Below the pieces are notes generated by a model. The model did not search any database, had not been told where the DNA came from, and worked only from the letters and a program-made list of their open reading frames with translations. From an uncultured Pelagibacteraceae bacterium (GTDB taxonomy: Bacteria; Pseudomonadota; Alphaproteobacteria; Pelagibacterales; Pelagibacteraceae), in assembly GCA_902605865.1 (NCBI GenBank), contig CACLEJ010000004.1, positions 62,001 through 126,000 of the forward strand: a stretch of 64,000 nucleotides of DNA. Reading direction: 5' to 3'. A program made the translations under genes and the position numbers. Below are positions 51,982-60,196 of this stretch, in pieces. How positions within the stretch are numbered: position 1 is the first letter of the stretch; every line of letters starts with the position of its first letter.

Positions 51982-53130
51982 TTAAATATTTAAATCTTTA
52001 TTAAAAAATGACCTTATATCATTAACTAATAAATCTGGCTCCTCAAGAGCCGCAAAGTGTCCACCTTTTTTCATTTTTGTCCATCTTTTAACATTAAAAA
52101 TTCTTTTTACATACGATTTAGGTGGCCAGCTCAACATTTCTTTTGGAAATTCTGCAATTGCAGTAGGTATTCTAATTTTTTTAAAATTTTTTGGGAAAGG
52201 TCTACCACCTTCTTCTCTTCTCCCAAAATAAATCCAAGCTGCAGAATTAAAAGTTTTTGTTAATATATAAATCATAATATTAGATAGCAACAAATCCTTA
52301 GAGTAAACATTTTCAATATTACCTTTTTTTAAGTCTGACCATGAGTAAAACTTTTCTAATATCCATGCAGCAGTACCCACAGGGCTATCTATCATTGCAT
52401 AACTTAACGACTGAGGTTTGGTTGCCTGTTGTGTCCTATATCCCTCTTGCATAATTTGTTCTTTAGCAAATCTTTGTTCCCATTTTTTTTCTTTTATAGT
52501 TATTGCTCCTTTTGGATGCCTCATATTTAAACAATTTACATGAATAGCTTTACAATTATTATAATAATCATGACCTAGCCAATTACAAACAGCAGAACCC
52601 CAGTCTCCTCCCTGAGCAAAGTAATTTTTATAACCTAGTTTTTTAGTCATTAATTTATTCATAATTTTCGCAATTTTTTTTGGACCAATTGGTTTTTTAG
52701 GCGTTCCAGAAAATCCAAATCCTGGGAGAGAAGGTATTATTACATCAAAACTCTCTTCTTTATTTCCTCCAAATTTTTCAGGATGAGTTAGTTTTTCCAC
52801 GATATGTAAAAATTCTACAAAACTTCCAGGCCATCCATGAAGAATAAGCAATGGATTTGGTTTTTTTCCACTACCATTTTGCTTAATAAAATGAATATTA
52901 ATCCCATCTACATTAGCAATGTAATTGTTAAATTTATTGATTTTTTTTTCTTGTAACTTCCAATTAAAATTTGATGTCCAATACTTAGAAATCCTTTTTA
53001 AATAAACATGATTTGTTCCATGTAACCATCCATTCATCTGTTGAATGTCATTAAATGGAAATTCCCTAACTTTTCTGTAGATATTATTTAAGGTCTTTTT
53101 AGAAACATTTACCTTAAATTTTTTTATCAT
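51982..53130 (-). CDS. Epoxide hydrolase-like alpha/beta hydrolase (EHN domain)
   Basis: A 382-residue protein. An N-terminal EHN domain (residues about 1-110) is followed by an alpha/beta hydrolase core with the oxyanion motif LILHGWPGS and the nucleophile Asp in AQGGDWGSAV. The closing histidine is in KMKKGGHFAALEEPD. It should open epoxides or related esters. Its role between a TauC-like permease and an LDH2 dehydrogenase is unclear. It starts 11 bases after the permease stop, so it may be carried on the tau transcript. Confidence 0.88.
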   Translation of the reverse strand: MIKKFKVNVSKKTLNNIYRKVREFPFNDIQQMNGWLHGTNHVYLKRISKYWTSNFNWKLQEKKINKFNNYIANVDGINIHFIKQNGSGKKPNPLLILHGWPGSFVEFLHIVEKLTHPEKFGGNKEESFDVIIPSLPGFGFSGTPKKPIGPKKIAKIMNKLMTKKLGYKNYFAQGGDWGSAVCNWLGHDYYNNCKAIHVNCLNMRHPKGAITIKEKKWEQRFAKEQIMQEGYRTQQATKPQSLSYAMIDSPVGTAAWILEKFYSWSDLKKGNIENVYSKDLLLSNIMIYILTKTFNSAAWIYFGRREEGGRPFPKNFKKIRIPTAIAEFPKEMLSWPPKSYVKRIFNVKRWTKMKKGGHFAALEEPDLLVNDIRSFFNKDLNI

Positions 53131-53141
53131 TAATTATTGTA

Positions 53142-55067
53142 TTAACCCTTTCCTCGCCAAGGAATAGTCCTATCAATTATTTTTCTTAAAGTTATATCAA
53201 ATAATAATCCCAACATTCCCATAATAAAAATTGTTATCCAAATTACTTCATATTGAAAATATTTTTTTGCAACATTTTCAACAAATCCAATACCTGTAGT
53301 TCCAGCTAAAAATTCTGCTGCTACCAAAGTTCCCCAACACATTCCTACAGCGACTCTAATTCCAGTCAATATTTCAGGTAAAGAGTTTGGAAATATAACA
53401 TGTCGAAGTATTTGTCTTTTAGAAGCACCTAACGAGTGTGCAGCATGAATTTTAGAAAGTTGAGTTCCAGATGCTCCAGCTCTGGCGGATATAATCATAA
53501 TTGATAAAGAAACCATGAATAATAAAAATACTTTTCCAGTATTATCAATTCCAAGTACTGAAATTATAAGTGGAGCCCAAGCTAATGGGGGTACTGGTCT
53601 ATATAATTCAATCAAAGGATCAAAAAATCCTTTAGCAAATCTGTTTAGTCCCATAAATAAACCTAATGGAACCCCTATAATTATTCCAAAAACCAATCCT
53701 AAAAATACTCTTAAGAATGAATCCCATATATGACCATAAGGAACAGGTATCTTGAATAGTTTAAAATCACCCGTAACTACTTTTAAAACTTTACCTTTAA
53801 AGTTTTCTTTAACTATCCCTTCGCTTGTATGAACAGGGTATTCGCCTGGTAAAATATCAGCAATCCAATCTGGTAAAATAAATCCTACTATTGAACTAAC
53901 ATCAATCATTTCTATCCAGAGAAGAGGTATATTTTTGTATCCAACATTTGGATTAGACATTAGGATAAATTTATTTAATGTGTCTGACGGTTTGGGTAAC
54001 CATCTCCCAGAACCTTGTTCTGAGCAACTTGGACCACTCGCAACAATTGTTCCAGCTGGAAATAAAACAATATCAATTAATCTAAGACCAGCTTGTTCTT
54101 TTTCCTGAAGGTCATCAAATTCAATAATCGCTTTTTGCATTTCATTTAGTGCATTTGGCGGATAAATGCTTGCAAATTCAATTCTTCTTGCAATTTTGAC
54201 TATATTCTTGGCGTAATCTGAGGAAATTTCCTCATTATCATCTAAACTTTTTCTATAAGTTTTAACTTCATCTTTCAGTTCTTTAATTGAACCTTTGAAC
54301 TGTGGATTGTGATTTCTTAATTTAAAAAATTTATCATTAATTTTTTTCAGTTCCTCTGCAGCAGCTTGAAATTTTAAACCTTTTGAAGTTTCTGCAACAA
54401 ACGGAACTTCAATAGTATTTTCTATAGTACCAGTTCCTGATCTAACTGTTGTTATGCCCCAGTTACCTTGTTCAGATATTGCTTTTAACCGTTCACTTTT
54501 TTCAACTTCTGTTTCAAATGGATAATCTTCTTTTTTAAAATCTGAACTTAATTGTTTAATCTCATTTGTCATTTCACTTATTTTAATTTTAGTATCCATT
54601 TCAATTAAGTCCTCGTTAGTTAATAAAGGAATTAATTTTTTTGTTTTATTTATATATCCAACTAAAATTGTTTTTTGTTGACTGTTAAGATCATTTGAAT
54701 TTTGTATTTCAGCTGTTATTTTTTGAAGATTTTTATTTTCAATTTTTATGATCGATGTACTTTTAAACTCTCTTTCCTCTATCGGAAATTGATATTTTAA
54801 TCCTAAAAGTGATTCATTTATTTTAGCAACTTGACATAATTCATTTGCTGATTTTGGATAAAAACCTTTTGCTATGTCCCAAGAATAATAAAGCCATACT
54901 AGTAATATTGCAGCACTTCCAACAATAACCCAATGGGTTCCACCTTTAGCTCTTTCAGGATTTCCAAATACAGCATCAACTTTCTCAGTTTGTATTAATC
55001 TTCTGCCGTACATAATGCATCCAATTATGGATACAAATATAAGTATGGTTATTATTTGAGTTAACAT
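53142..55067 (-). CDS. tauC: Taurine-type ABC permease with large N-terminal extension
   Basis: A 641-residue protein. The last 240 residues are a normal TauC/SsuC permease with six helices, starting at YGHIWDSFLRVFLG; the EAA loop is IHAAHSLGASKRQILRHVIFPNSLPE. The first 390 residues are extra: two membrane helices (about 5-20 and 48-66), then about 300 residues of charged, coiled-coil-rich sequence that should face the periplasm. Ordinary TauC is about 275 residues. The extension could contact the binding protein or the cell wall; this is inference. It starts directly after the tauB stop. Confidence 0.87.
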   Translation of the reverse strand: MLTQIITILIFVSIIGCIMYGRRLIQTEKVDAVFGNPERAKGGTHWVIVGSAAILLVWLYYSWDIAKGFYPKSANELCQVAKINESLLGLKYQFPIEEREFKSTSIIKIENKNLQKITAEIQNSNDLNSQQKTILVGYINKTKKLIPLLTNEDLIEMDTKIKISEMTNEIKQLSSDFKKEDYPFETEVEKSERLKAISEQGNWGITTVRSGTGTIENTIEVPFVAETSKGLKFQAAAEELKKINDKFFKLRNHNPQFKGSIKELKDEVKTYRKSLDDNEEISSDYAKNIVKIARRIEFASIYPPNALNEMQKAIIEFDDLQEKEQAGLRLIDIVLFPAGTIVASGPSCSEQGSGRWLPKPSDTLNKFILMSNPNVGYKNIPLLWIEMIDVSSIVGFILPDWIADILPGEYPVHTSEGIVKENFKGKVLKVVTGDFKLFKIPVPYGHIWDSFLRVFLGLVFGIIIGVPLGLFMGLNRFAKGFFDPLIELYRPVPPLAWAPLIISVLGIDNTGKVFLLFMVSLSIMIISARAGASGTQLSKIHAAHSLGASKRQILRHVIFPNSLPEILTGIRVAVGMCWGTLVAAEFLAGTTGIGFVENVAKKYFQYEVIWITIFIMGMLGLLFDITLRKIIDRTIPWRGKG

Positions 55068-55865
55068 TTAGTTTTCTTTTCCCATAATTTCTTCTTCCAT
55101 GTTCCAAATCATGGATAAAATTTCTTCACGTTTAGACGAAAATTCTTTATTTTTTTTTATTTCTCTCAAATCTTCCTTTAAGCCCATTTCTGCAAAAGGT
55201 AGATTATATTCTTTATGTATCCTGCCTGGTCTGGGTGCCATTACATATAGTCTTTCACCAAGTAACAATGCTTCTTCAACTGAGTGAGTAATTAAGATAA
55301 TAGTTTTTCCTGTCTCTTTCCAAATTTTAAGAACTAAAGATTGCATCTTTTCTCTAGTTAATGCATCTAACGCACCTAAAGGCTCATCCATCAATATTAA
55401 ATCAGGGTCATTTATAAGACATCTAGCAAGAGCCACTCTTTGCTGCATTCCACCTGATAATTGGTAGGTAGGAGTATTACCAAACCCTTTTAAGCCAACA
55501 ATTTCTAGCCATTCTTCAACTCTTTTAGAAGTTTTTATTGGATCTTCTTTTTTCATTCTAAGTCCAAAATCAACATTTTCAGCAACTGTTAACCACTCAA
55601 ATAAAGCCCCTTGTTGGAAAACCATTCCTCTTTCAACTCCTGGACCATTAATTTCATTGCCAGCTAAAACAATAGAGCCTGAGGTAGGTCTCAAAAACCC
55701 TGCAGCAATATTTAAAAGAGTGGTTTTTCCACATCCTGAAGGACCAAGAACAGTAAGAAGTTCTCCTTTTTTTAAAGTAAAATTTACATCCTTTAATGCG
55801 TGAACAGTTTCTCCTTTAGGAGTTTTAAAAATCATATTTAAATCTTTGGAAACTAAGTCACTCAT
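55068..55865 (-). CDS. tauB: Taurine-type ABC transporter ATPase
   Basis: A 265-residue ATPase of the TauB/SsuB family. Walker A is GPSGCGKTT, signature LSGGMQQR, Walker B LILMDEPLGALD and the switch histidine is in LITHSVEEA. The MAPRPGRI motif near residue 215 is typical of nitrate/sulfonate/taurine ATPases. It is placed between tauA and tauC and reads into the permease gene without a gap. Substrate class (sulfonate, taurine) is inferred from the binding protein and the neighbouring aminotransferase. Confidence 0.91.
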   Translation of the reverse strand: MSDLVSKDLNMIFKTPKGETVHALKDVNFTLKKGELLTVLGPSGCGKTTLLNIAAGFLRPTSGSIVLAGNEINGPGVERGMVFQQGALFEWLTVAENVDFGLRMKKEDPIKTSKRVEEWLEIVGLKGFGNTPTYQLSGGMQQRVALARCLINDPDLILMDEPLGALDALTREKMQSLVLKIWKETGKTIILITHSVEEALLLGERLYVMAPRPGRIHKEYNLPFAEMGLKEDLREIKKNKEFSSKREEILSMIWNMEEEIMGKEN

Positions 55866-55896
55866 AGAAACTTTATATAAAACTTATATTAAAAAA

Positions 55897-55924
55897 AATA
55901 GGCGCTAAATAATTAGCGCCTATT
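55897..55924 (-). terminator. Terminator-like hairpin between tauA and tauB
   Basis: A perfect 12-bp stem (AATAGGCGCTAA / TTAGCGCCTATT) with a four-base loop. On the coding strand it is followed by eight T, so it is a full intrinsic terminator structure inside the operon. Some polymerases must pass it for tauB and tauC to be expressed. Confidence 0.85.
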
Positions 55925-55946
55925 AAATTTGTTTTACTCTTTAATA

Positions 55947-56888
55947 TTATAAAGGTAAAAAACTAGTATCAACGGCACCACCTGGAGTTCCCATACCTTT
56001 TAGGAATCCATCAAGATTACCGCTCTCCATCGATTGTTTAGTTTCTTCTGGAGTAAGAAATTTAAATCCATCTAATGTTTCTTTCATGTCAGCAACTTTC
56101 ATTTCTGAAGCTTTAGACATTGAATTCATATCGCTTTTACCAGCTCTATATCTGTCATTTGCTTCATGAGTTACTTCTATAAAAGTTCTAAGCATACCTG
56201 GATTTTCTTTCATGAATTTGTCAGTTACAGATGTAATATCTATTCCTAAGATACCAGCATCTCTTGCTTCTTGAACTGTTAAAAGTCTTGAACCAACTGC
56301 AACTGCAGCTTTGATAGAATTTCCACCAAATAAACATGCCATCACAACATCACCACTTACTAATGCAGCAGCACCTTCTTCAGGATCCATTTGAATTATA
56401 TCCATTTTACTTCTGTCAGCTCCAACAACTTTCATACTTTCGTCAAAGACGTACTCAGCCATAGTTCCAAGTGGAACTGCAACTTTTTTACCTTCTAATT
56501 CAGAACCGTTTGCTTTTGTAATTCCAGAAGCGTTAGATGTAACACAAGTTGTTCCACCCATTCCATATTCCATTGCAATATCAACTAATTTGATAGGTGC
56601 ATTAGATTTTACAGCATTAATAAAAGGTACTAAACCTTGAGAATAAGAAATATCAATATCCCCAGCTAGCATTGCATCAGTCATAGCTCCACCGTTAGTG
56701 AAGTTAGTCCATTTTACTGGAACTCCTAGTGCTTTAGCAAAATTCTTTTTTTGCATGTCCTCTAAATTCGGACTTGGCCATTCTAGAAAGTAAGCAACTC
56801 TTACTTCATTTGCAGCAGCATTTGCAGCTGAAATTGACAAGTTAAGAGCGAATAAACTTCCTAAAATAAAGCTAATTAGTTTCTTCAT
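55947..56888 (-). CDS. tauA: Taurine ABC transporter substrate-binding protein
   Basis: A 313-residue exported protein. The signal peptide is residues 1-24 (cut in AANA). The mature start ANEVRVAYFLEWPSPNL and the block DIDISYSQGLVPFINAVKSN match TauA-type members of the NMT1/SsuA family, with GGTTCVTSNASGI and VPLGTMAEYVF in the ligand cleft. Ribosome site AAGGAG precedes the ATG. It is divergent from the aminotransferase gene, and a conserved motif lies between them. Confidence 0.9.
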   Translation of the reverse strand: MKKLISFILGSLFALNLSISAANAAANEVRVAYFLEWPSPNLEDMQKKNFAKALGVPVKWTNFTNGGAMTDAMLAGDIDISYSQGLVPFINAVKSNAPIKLVDIAMEYGMGGTTCVTSNASGITKANGSELEGKKVAVPLGTMAEYVFDESMKVVGADRSKMDIIQMDPEEGAAALVSGDVVMACLFGGNSIKAAVAVGSRLLTVQEARDAGILGIDITSVTDKFMKENPGMLRTFIEVTHEANDRYRAGKSDMNSMSKASEMKVADMKETLDGFKFLTPEETKQSMESGNLDGFLKGMGTPGGAVDTSFLPL

Positions 56889-56936
56889 TTTATCTCCTTA
56901 ATTAAATTTAATTACCCTTATTTAAGTTCAATTTTG

Positions 56937-56942
56937 ATTATA
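56937..56942 (-). promoter_or_regulatory. Probable -10 box of the tauABC promoter
   Basis: A perfect TATAAT on the minus strand, 49 bases before the tauA start. No good -35 hexamer lies at the right distance, which is usual for promoters that need an activator. The operator-like motif lies about 45 bases further upstream, a common activator position. Confidence 0.5.
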
Positions 56943-56985
56943 AGTAAATGTATTTTGTAAGCATATTAATCATAGGTGATTTGAA

Positions 56986-57005
56986 GATGTCTAAAATGGG
57001 TTCAA
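56986..57005 (+). promoter_or_regulatory. Operator-like motif in the tauA-aminotransferase intergenic region
   Basis: The plus strand reads GATGTCTAAAATGGGTTCAA. Its complement agrees at 18 of 20 positions with 50231-50250, in front of the double winged-helix regulator gene. The core TGTCTAAAATGGGT (56988-57001) points towards the aminotransferase gene. The 231-base gap also holds a palindrome at 57024-57033. Confidence 0.65.
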
Positions 57006-57023
57006 CTTTTGGTTGTATTTAGT

Positions 57024-57033
57024 ATTACGTAAT
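57024..57033. repeat. Perfect 10-base palindrome ATTACGTAAT
   Basis: A perfect palindrome in the same divergent intergenic region, 23 bases from the operator-like core. It could be a dimer binding site, but short AT-rich palindromes are not rare in this genome. Confidence 0.4.
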
Positions 57034-57119
57034 GGCATATTAATAATGCACAGAAATTATTTTCTATTTTTTTATTTTAGTCTATGAGAAAGTGATAATA
57101 ACAATTTAAAAATTTTTTT

Positions 57120-58463
57120 ATGAGTTCAGAAAAGCCACAAATACCTAATTCTTTAAATGAGCATTGGATGCCATTCTCTTCAAATAGAGACTTTAAAGCA
57201 AATCCAAGGTTAATAGTTGAGGCAAAAGGTGTTTACTTAAAAAACCACCACGGTAAAACACAAATCGATGCAAGTTCAGGATTATTTTGTAATCCATTAG
57301 GACATGGTAGAGAGGAAATTATTGAGGCGATAACTAAACAACTAAGAACAGTTGATTATGCACAACCTTTCCAACAAGGATTTGGTGGGTCATTTGAATT
57401 AGCAACTAGAATTTCAAAACACACACCAGGAAACTTAAATAGAATTTTTTATACTATTTGTGGATCAACTGCTGTTGAGACAGCAATAAAAATTTCAGTT
57501 GCTTATCACAAAGCAAGAGGAGAAGGACAGAGATTTAGATTTGTTGGTAGAGAAAGAGCTTACCACGGTATGAATATTGGAGCAACATCAGTTGGTGGAA
57601 TGATCAACAACGTTAAAACATTTGCGAGCGTTTTAATGCCGGGTGTTGTTCATATGAGACATACTCATTTACCAGAACATAAATTTGTTTCAGGACAACC
57701 AGAAACAGGTGCAGAAATTGCAGATGATTTAGAGAGAATTTGTACAAACTTTGGATCAGAAAATATTGCTGCATGCATAGTTGAGCCGATTGCAGGATCA
57801 ACAGGAACGCTTGTTCCACCAAAAGGATATTTACAAAGATTAAGAGAAATTTGTGACAAACATGGAATCCTTTTAATTTTTGATGAAGTAATTACTGGAT
57901 GGGGAAGAACAGGTTCTCCGTTTGCATCACAAGAATATGGTGTCACTCCAGATATTATTACAATGGCAAAAGCAACAACAAACGGAATTAGTCCTTTAGG
58001 TGCTGTTGCTTGTAAAGAAGAAATCTATGATGCAGTAATGGATGCATCACCTCATGGGTCAGTTGAATTATTTCATGGCTATACATATTCTGGAATTCCT
58101 GTCTCTGTAGCAGCTGGATTAGCAGTACAAGATATATTTGAAAAAGAAGATATATTTAATAGAGCTAAAAATTTAGCTCCATACTTCCAAGAAGGATTGA
58201 TGTCATTAAAAGATATTGATGTTGTAGACAACATTAGAGGATATGGAATGATGGGTGGAATAGATATTAAAATGGATAAAAAACCCGGAGCAGCTGGATT
58301 TACATGTTTTAAACATTGTTATGATGCTGGTGTTAACTTCAAGGCAACAGGTGATTGTTTAATTATTGCTCCAATGTTTATTTGTGAGAAAAAACATATA
58401 GATGAAATAATTGATAAATTAAGAACTGGAATTACTAATTATTCTAAAAGTAAAAAAAATTAA
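57120..58463 (+). CDS. Class III aminotransferase, probably taurine/omega-amino acid:pyruvate
   Basis: A 447-residue PLP enzyme. The PLP-binding aspartate is in LLIFDEVITGWGRTG and the Schiff-base lysine in IITMAKATTNGISPLGA. The start NEHWMPFSSNRDFKANPRLIV is that of omega-amino acid:pyruvate aminotransferases, a group that includes taurine:pyruvate aminotransferase (Tpa). The gene next to it encodes alanine dehydrogenase, which would recycle the alanine formed, and tauABC is divergent. This makes taurine the likely substrate and sulfoacetaldehyde the product. Beta-alanine or hypotaurine are alternatives. No clear ribosome site precedes the ATG. Confidence 0.85.
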   Translation: MSSEKPQIPNSLNEHWMPFSSNRDFKANPRLIVEAKGVYLKNHHGKTQIDASSGLFCNPLGHGREEIIEAITKQLRTVDYAQPFQQGFGGSFELATRISKHTPGNLNRIFYTICGSTAVETAIKISVAYHKARGEGQRFRFVGRERAYHGMNIGATSVGGMINNVKTFASVLMPGVVHMRHTHLPEHKFVSGQPETGAEIADDLERICTNFGSENIAACIVEPIAGSTGTLVPPKGYLQRLREICDKHGILLIFDEVITGWGRTGSPFASQEYGVTPDIITMAKATTNGISPLGAVACKEEIYDAVMDASPHGSVELFHGYTYSGIPVSVAAGLAVQDIFEKEDIFNRAKNLAPYFQEGLMSLKDIDVVDNIRGYGMMGGIDIKMDKKPGAAGFTCFKHCYDAGVNFKATGDCLIIAPMFICEKKHIDEIIDKLRTGITNYSKSKKN

Positions 58464-58472
58464 TTCACTTAT

Positions 58473-59588
58473 ATGAAAATAGGTGTTCCTAAAGAGATAA
58501 AACCTCAAGAAAATAGAATTGGATTAACACCTGATAGTGTTAAGACACTTACTTCAAATGGTCATGAAGTTTTAGTTGAAAATAACGGTGGTTTTGAAGC
58601 AGGCTTTGATAACAATCAATATAAATCTGCAGGAGCTAAAATAATTGATAAGGCAGATGATATTTTTAATGATGCAGAGATAATTGTAAAAGTTAAAGAA
58701 CCTCTTTCAAATGAAGTAAAAATGTTAAGAGAAAATCAAATTGTTTTTACTTATCTGCATTTAGCTGCAGCTAAAGAGTTAACAAAAGGTTTGGTAGACT
58801 CTAAAGCTGTTTGTATCGCTTATGAGACAGTAACTGATAACAACGGCAGGTTACCATTATTAGCTCCTATGAGTGCCGTTGCTGGAAGAATGTCAGTTCA
58901 GGCAGGTGCACATTGTTTAGAAAAAAATCAAAAAGGCAGAGGTATTTTATTAGGAGGCGCTCCAGGTGGAGAGCCTGCGGAAGTGGTAATTCTTGGTGGA
59001 GGAGTTGTTGGAGAAAATGCTGCAATTATTGCAACTGGAATGAGAGCAAAAGTTCATGTTGTAGATAAGTCAGAGGCAAGACTTAAACAATTATCAGAAA
59101 TGTTTGGTGATAAAATTATTCCCCAGCTAAGTGATAAAACTGATTTAGAAAAATTAATTTCAGAATGCGATTTATTAGTTGGAGGAGTTTTAATTCCAGG
59201 AGCAGAAGCACCAAAATTAGTTACTAAAAATATGATTAAGAATATGAAACGAGGATCAGTAATAGTTGATGTTGCAATTGATCAAGGTGGATGTGTAGAG
59301 ACTAGTAAACCTACAACTCATGCTGAACCAACTTATATAGTTGATGATATTGTTCATTACTGTGTAGCAAATATGCCAGGTGGTGTCCCTAGAACATCAA
59401 CTATCGCATTAAATAATGCCACGCTTCCTTTTTTAAATAGATTAGCTAGAGATGGTTATTATAAAGCTTTAAAAGATGATCCAAATTTCTTAGCTGGCTT
59501 AAATGTCCACAAGGGCGAAGTAACGTACAAAGCAGTTGCAGATGTTTTTGGATATAATTATTTAAGTGCTGGTGAGGCTTTAAATTAA
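58473..59588 (+). CDS. ald: Alanine dehydrogenase
   Basis: A 371-residue enzyme. Conserved substrate residues are Arg15 (ENRIGLTP), the Lys in IIVKVKEP and the His in TYLHLAAAKEL; the cofactor loop is VVILGGGVVGENAA and the catalytic Asp is in VIVDVAIDQGG. It oxidises L-alanine to pyruvate and ammonium. It begins nine bases after the aminotransferase stop, so the pair would turn taurine amino groups into ammonium while regenerating pyruvate. It ends in a four-base overlap with the convergent tesA-like gene. Confidence 0.95.
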   Translation: MKIGVPKEIKPQENRIGLTPDSVKTLTSNGHEVLVENNGGFEAGFDNNQYKSAGAKIIDKADDIFNDAEIIVKVKEPLSNEVKMLRENQIVFTYLHLAAAKELTKGLVDSKAVCIAYETVTDNNGRLPLLAPMSAVAGRMSVQAGAHCLEKNQKGRGILLGGAPGGEPAEVVILGGGVVGENAAIIATGMRAKVHVVDKSEARLKQLSEMFGDKIIPQLSDKTDLEKLISECDLLVGGVLIPGAEAPKLVTKNMIKNMKRGSVIVDVAIDQGGCVETSKPTTHAEPTYIVDDIVHYCVANMPGGVPRTSTIALNNATLPFLNRLARDGYYKALKDDPNFLAGLNVHKGEVTYKAVADVFGYNYLSAGEALN

Positions 59589-60196
59589 TTAATCAAACTA
59601 GTTATCTTTTTTTCAATATTTTTACTGATAATTTGAACACCTTTAGGATTTGGATGCATTCCATCCTCTAGATTTAGCTCTGGCTTCAAGGCAACACCTT
59701 CCAGAAGAAAAGGTATAAAAGTTAAGCTATATTTATCAGAAAGGTTAGAATAAATTATATTAAATTTATCCCTGTATTCTTTACCATGACTTTCAGGGGC
59801 AATCATACCTGCTAATATAATTTTAATATTTTTATCAATTATAATTTTAATTATTTTCTCTAAATTTTCTTTAGTCTCGTTTGGCTTGATACCTCTTAAC
59901 ATATCATTTGCACCTAAACCCAAAACCAAAATATCAATATTCTTTTCAGATAGAGTCCAATTTATTCTATTTAAACCTCCTGCAGTTGTATCACCTGAGA
60001 CACTTGCATTTATAATTCTGACATCTAATCCATTATTCGTTAAATTTTTTTTAAGTACTGTAGACAAATGATCTTCTTTATTAAGTCCATATCCAGCCAT
60101 CAAACTATCTCCAAATAAAACAACTTTATTCTCAGCATTTACCCCAAATGCAACTAGACATAATATAATTATTTTAATAATACATTTTTTAAACAT
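59585..60196 (-). CDS. tesA: SGNH/GDSL lipase-esterase, TesA-like, exported
   Basis: A 203-residue protein with a signal peptide (residues 1-21, VNA cut). The four SGNH blocks are Ser31 in FGDSLMAGYG, the Gly in ASVSGDTTAGG, the Asn in LGLGANDMLRG and the Asp-x-x-His pair in DGMHPNPKG. It is a periplasmic esterase or lysophospholipase/thioesterase I. The divergent ybbA and ybbP genes are the usual neighbours of tesA in proteobacteria. The ATG codons of tesA and ybbA share the palindrome CATG, so there is no gap at all between the two genes. Confidence 0.92.
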   Translation of the reverse strand: MFKKCIIKIIILCLVAFGVNAENKVVLFGDSLMAGYGLNKEDHLSTVLKKNLTNNGLDVRIINASVSGDTTAGGLNRINWTLSEKNIDILVLGLGANDMLRGIKPNETKENLEKIIKIIIDKNIKIILAGMIAPESHGKEYRDKFNIIYSNLSDKYSLTFIPFLLEGVALKPELNLEDGMHPNPKGVQIISKNIEKKITSLIN

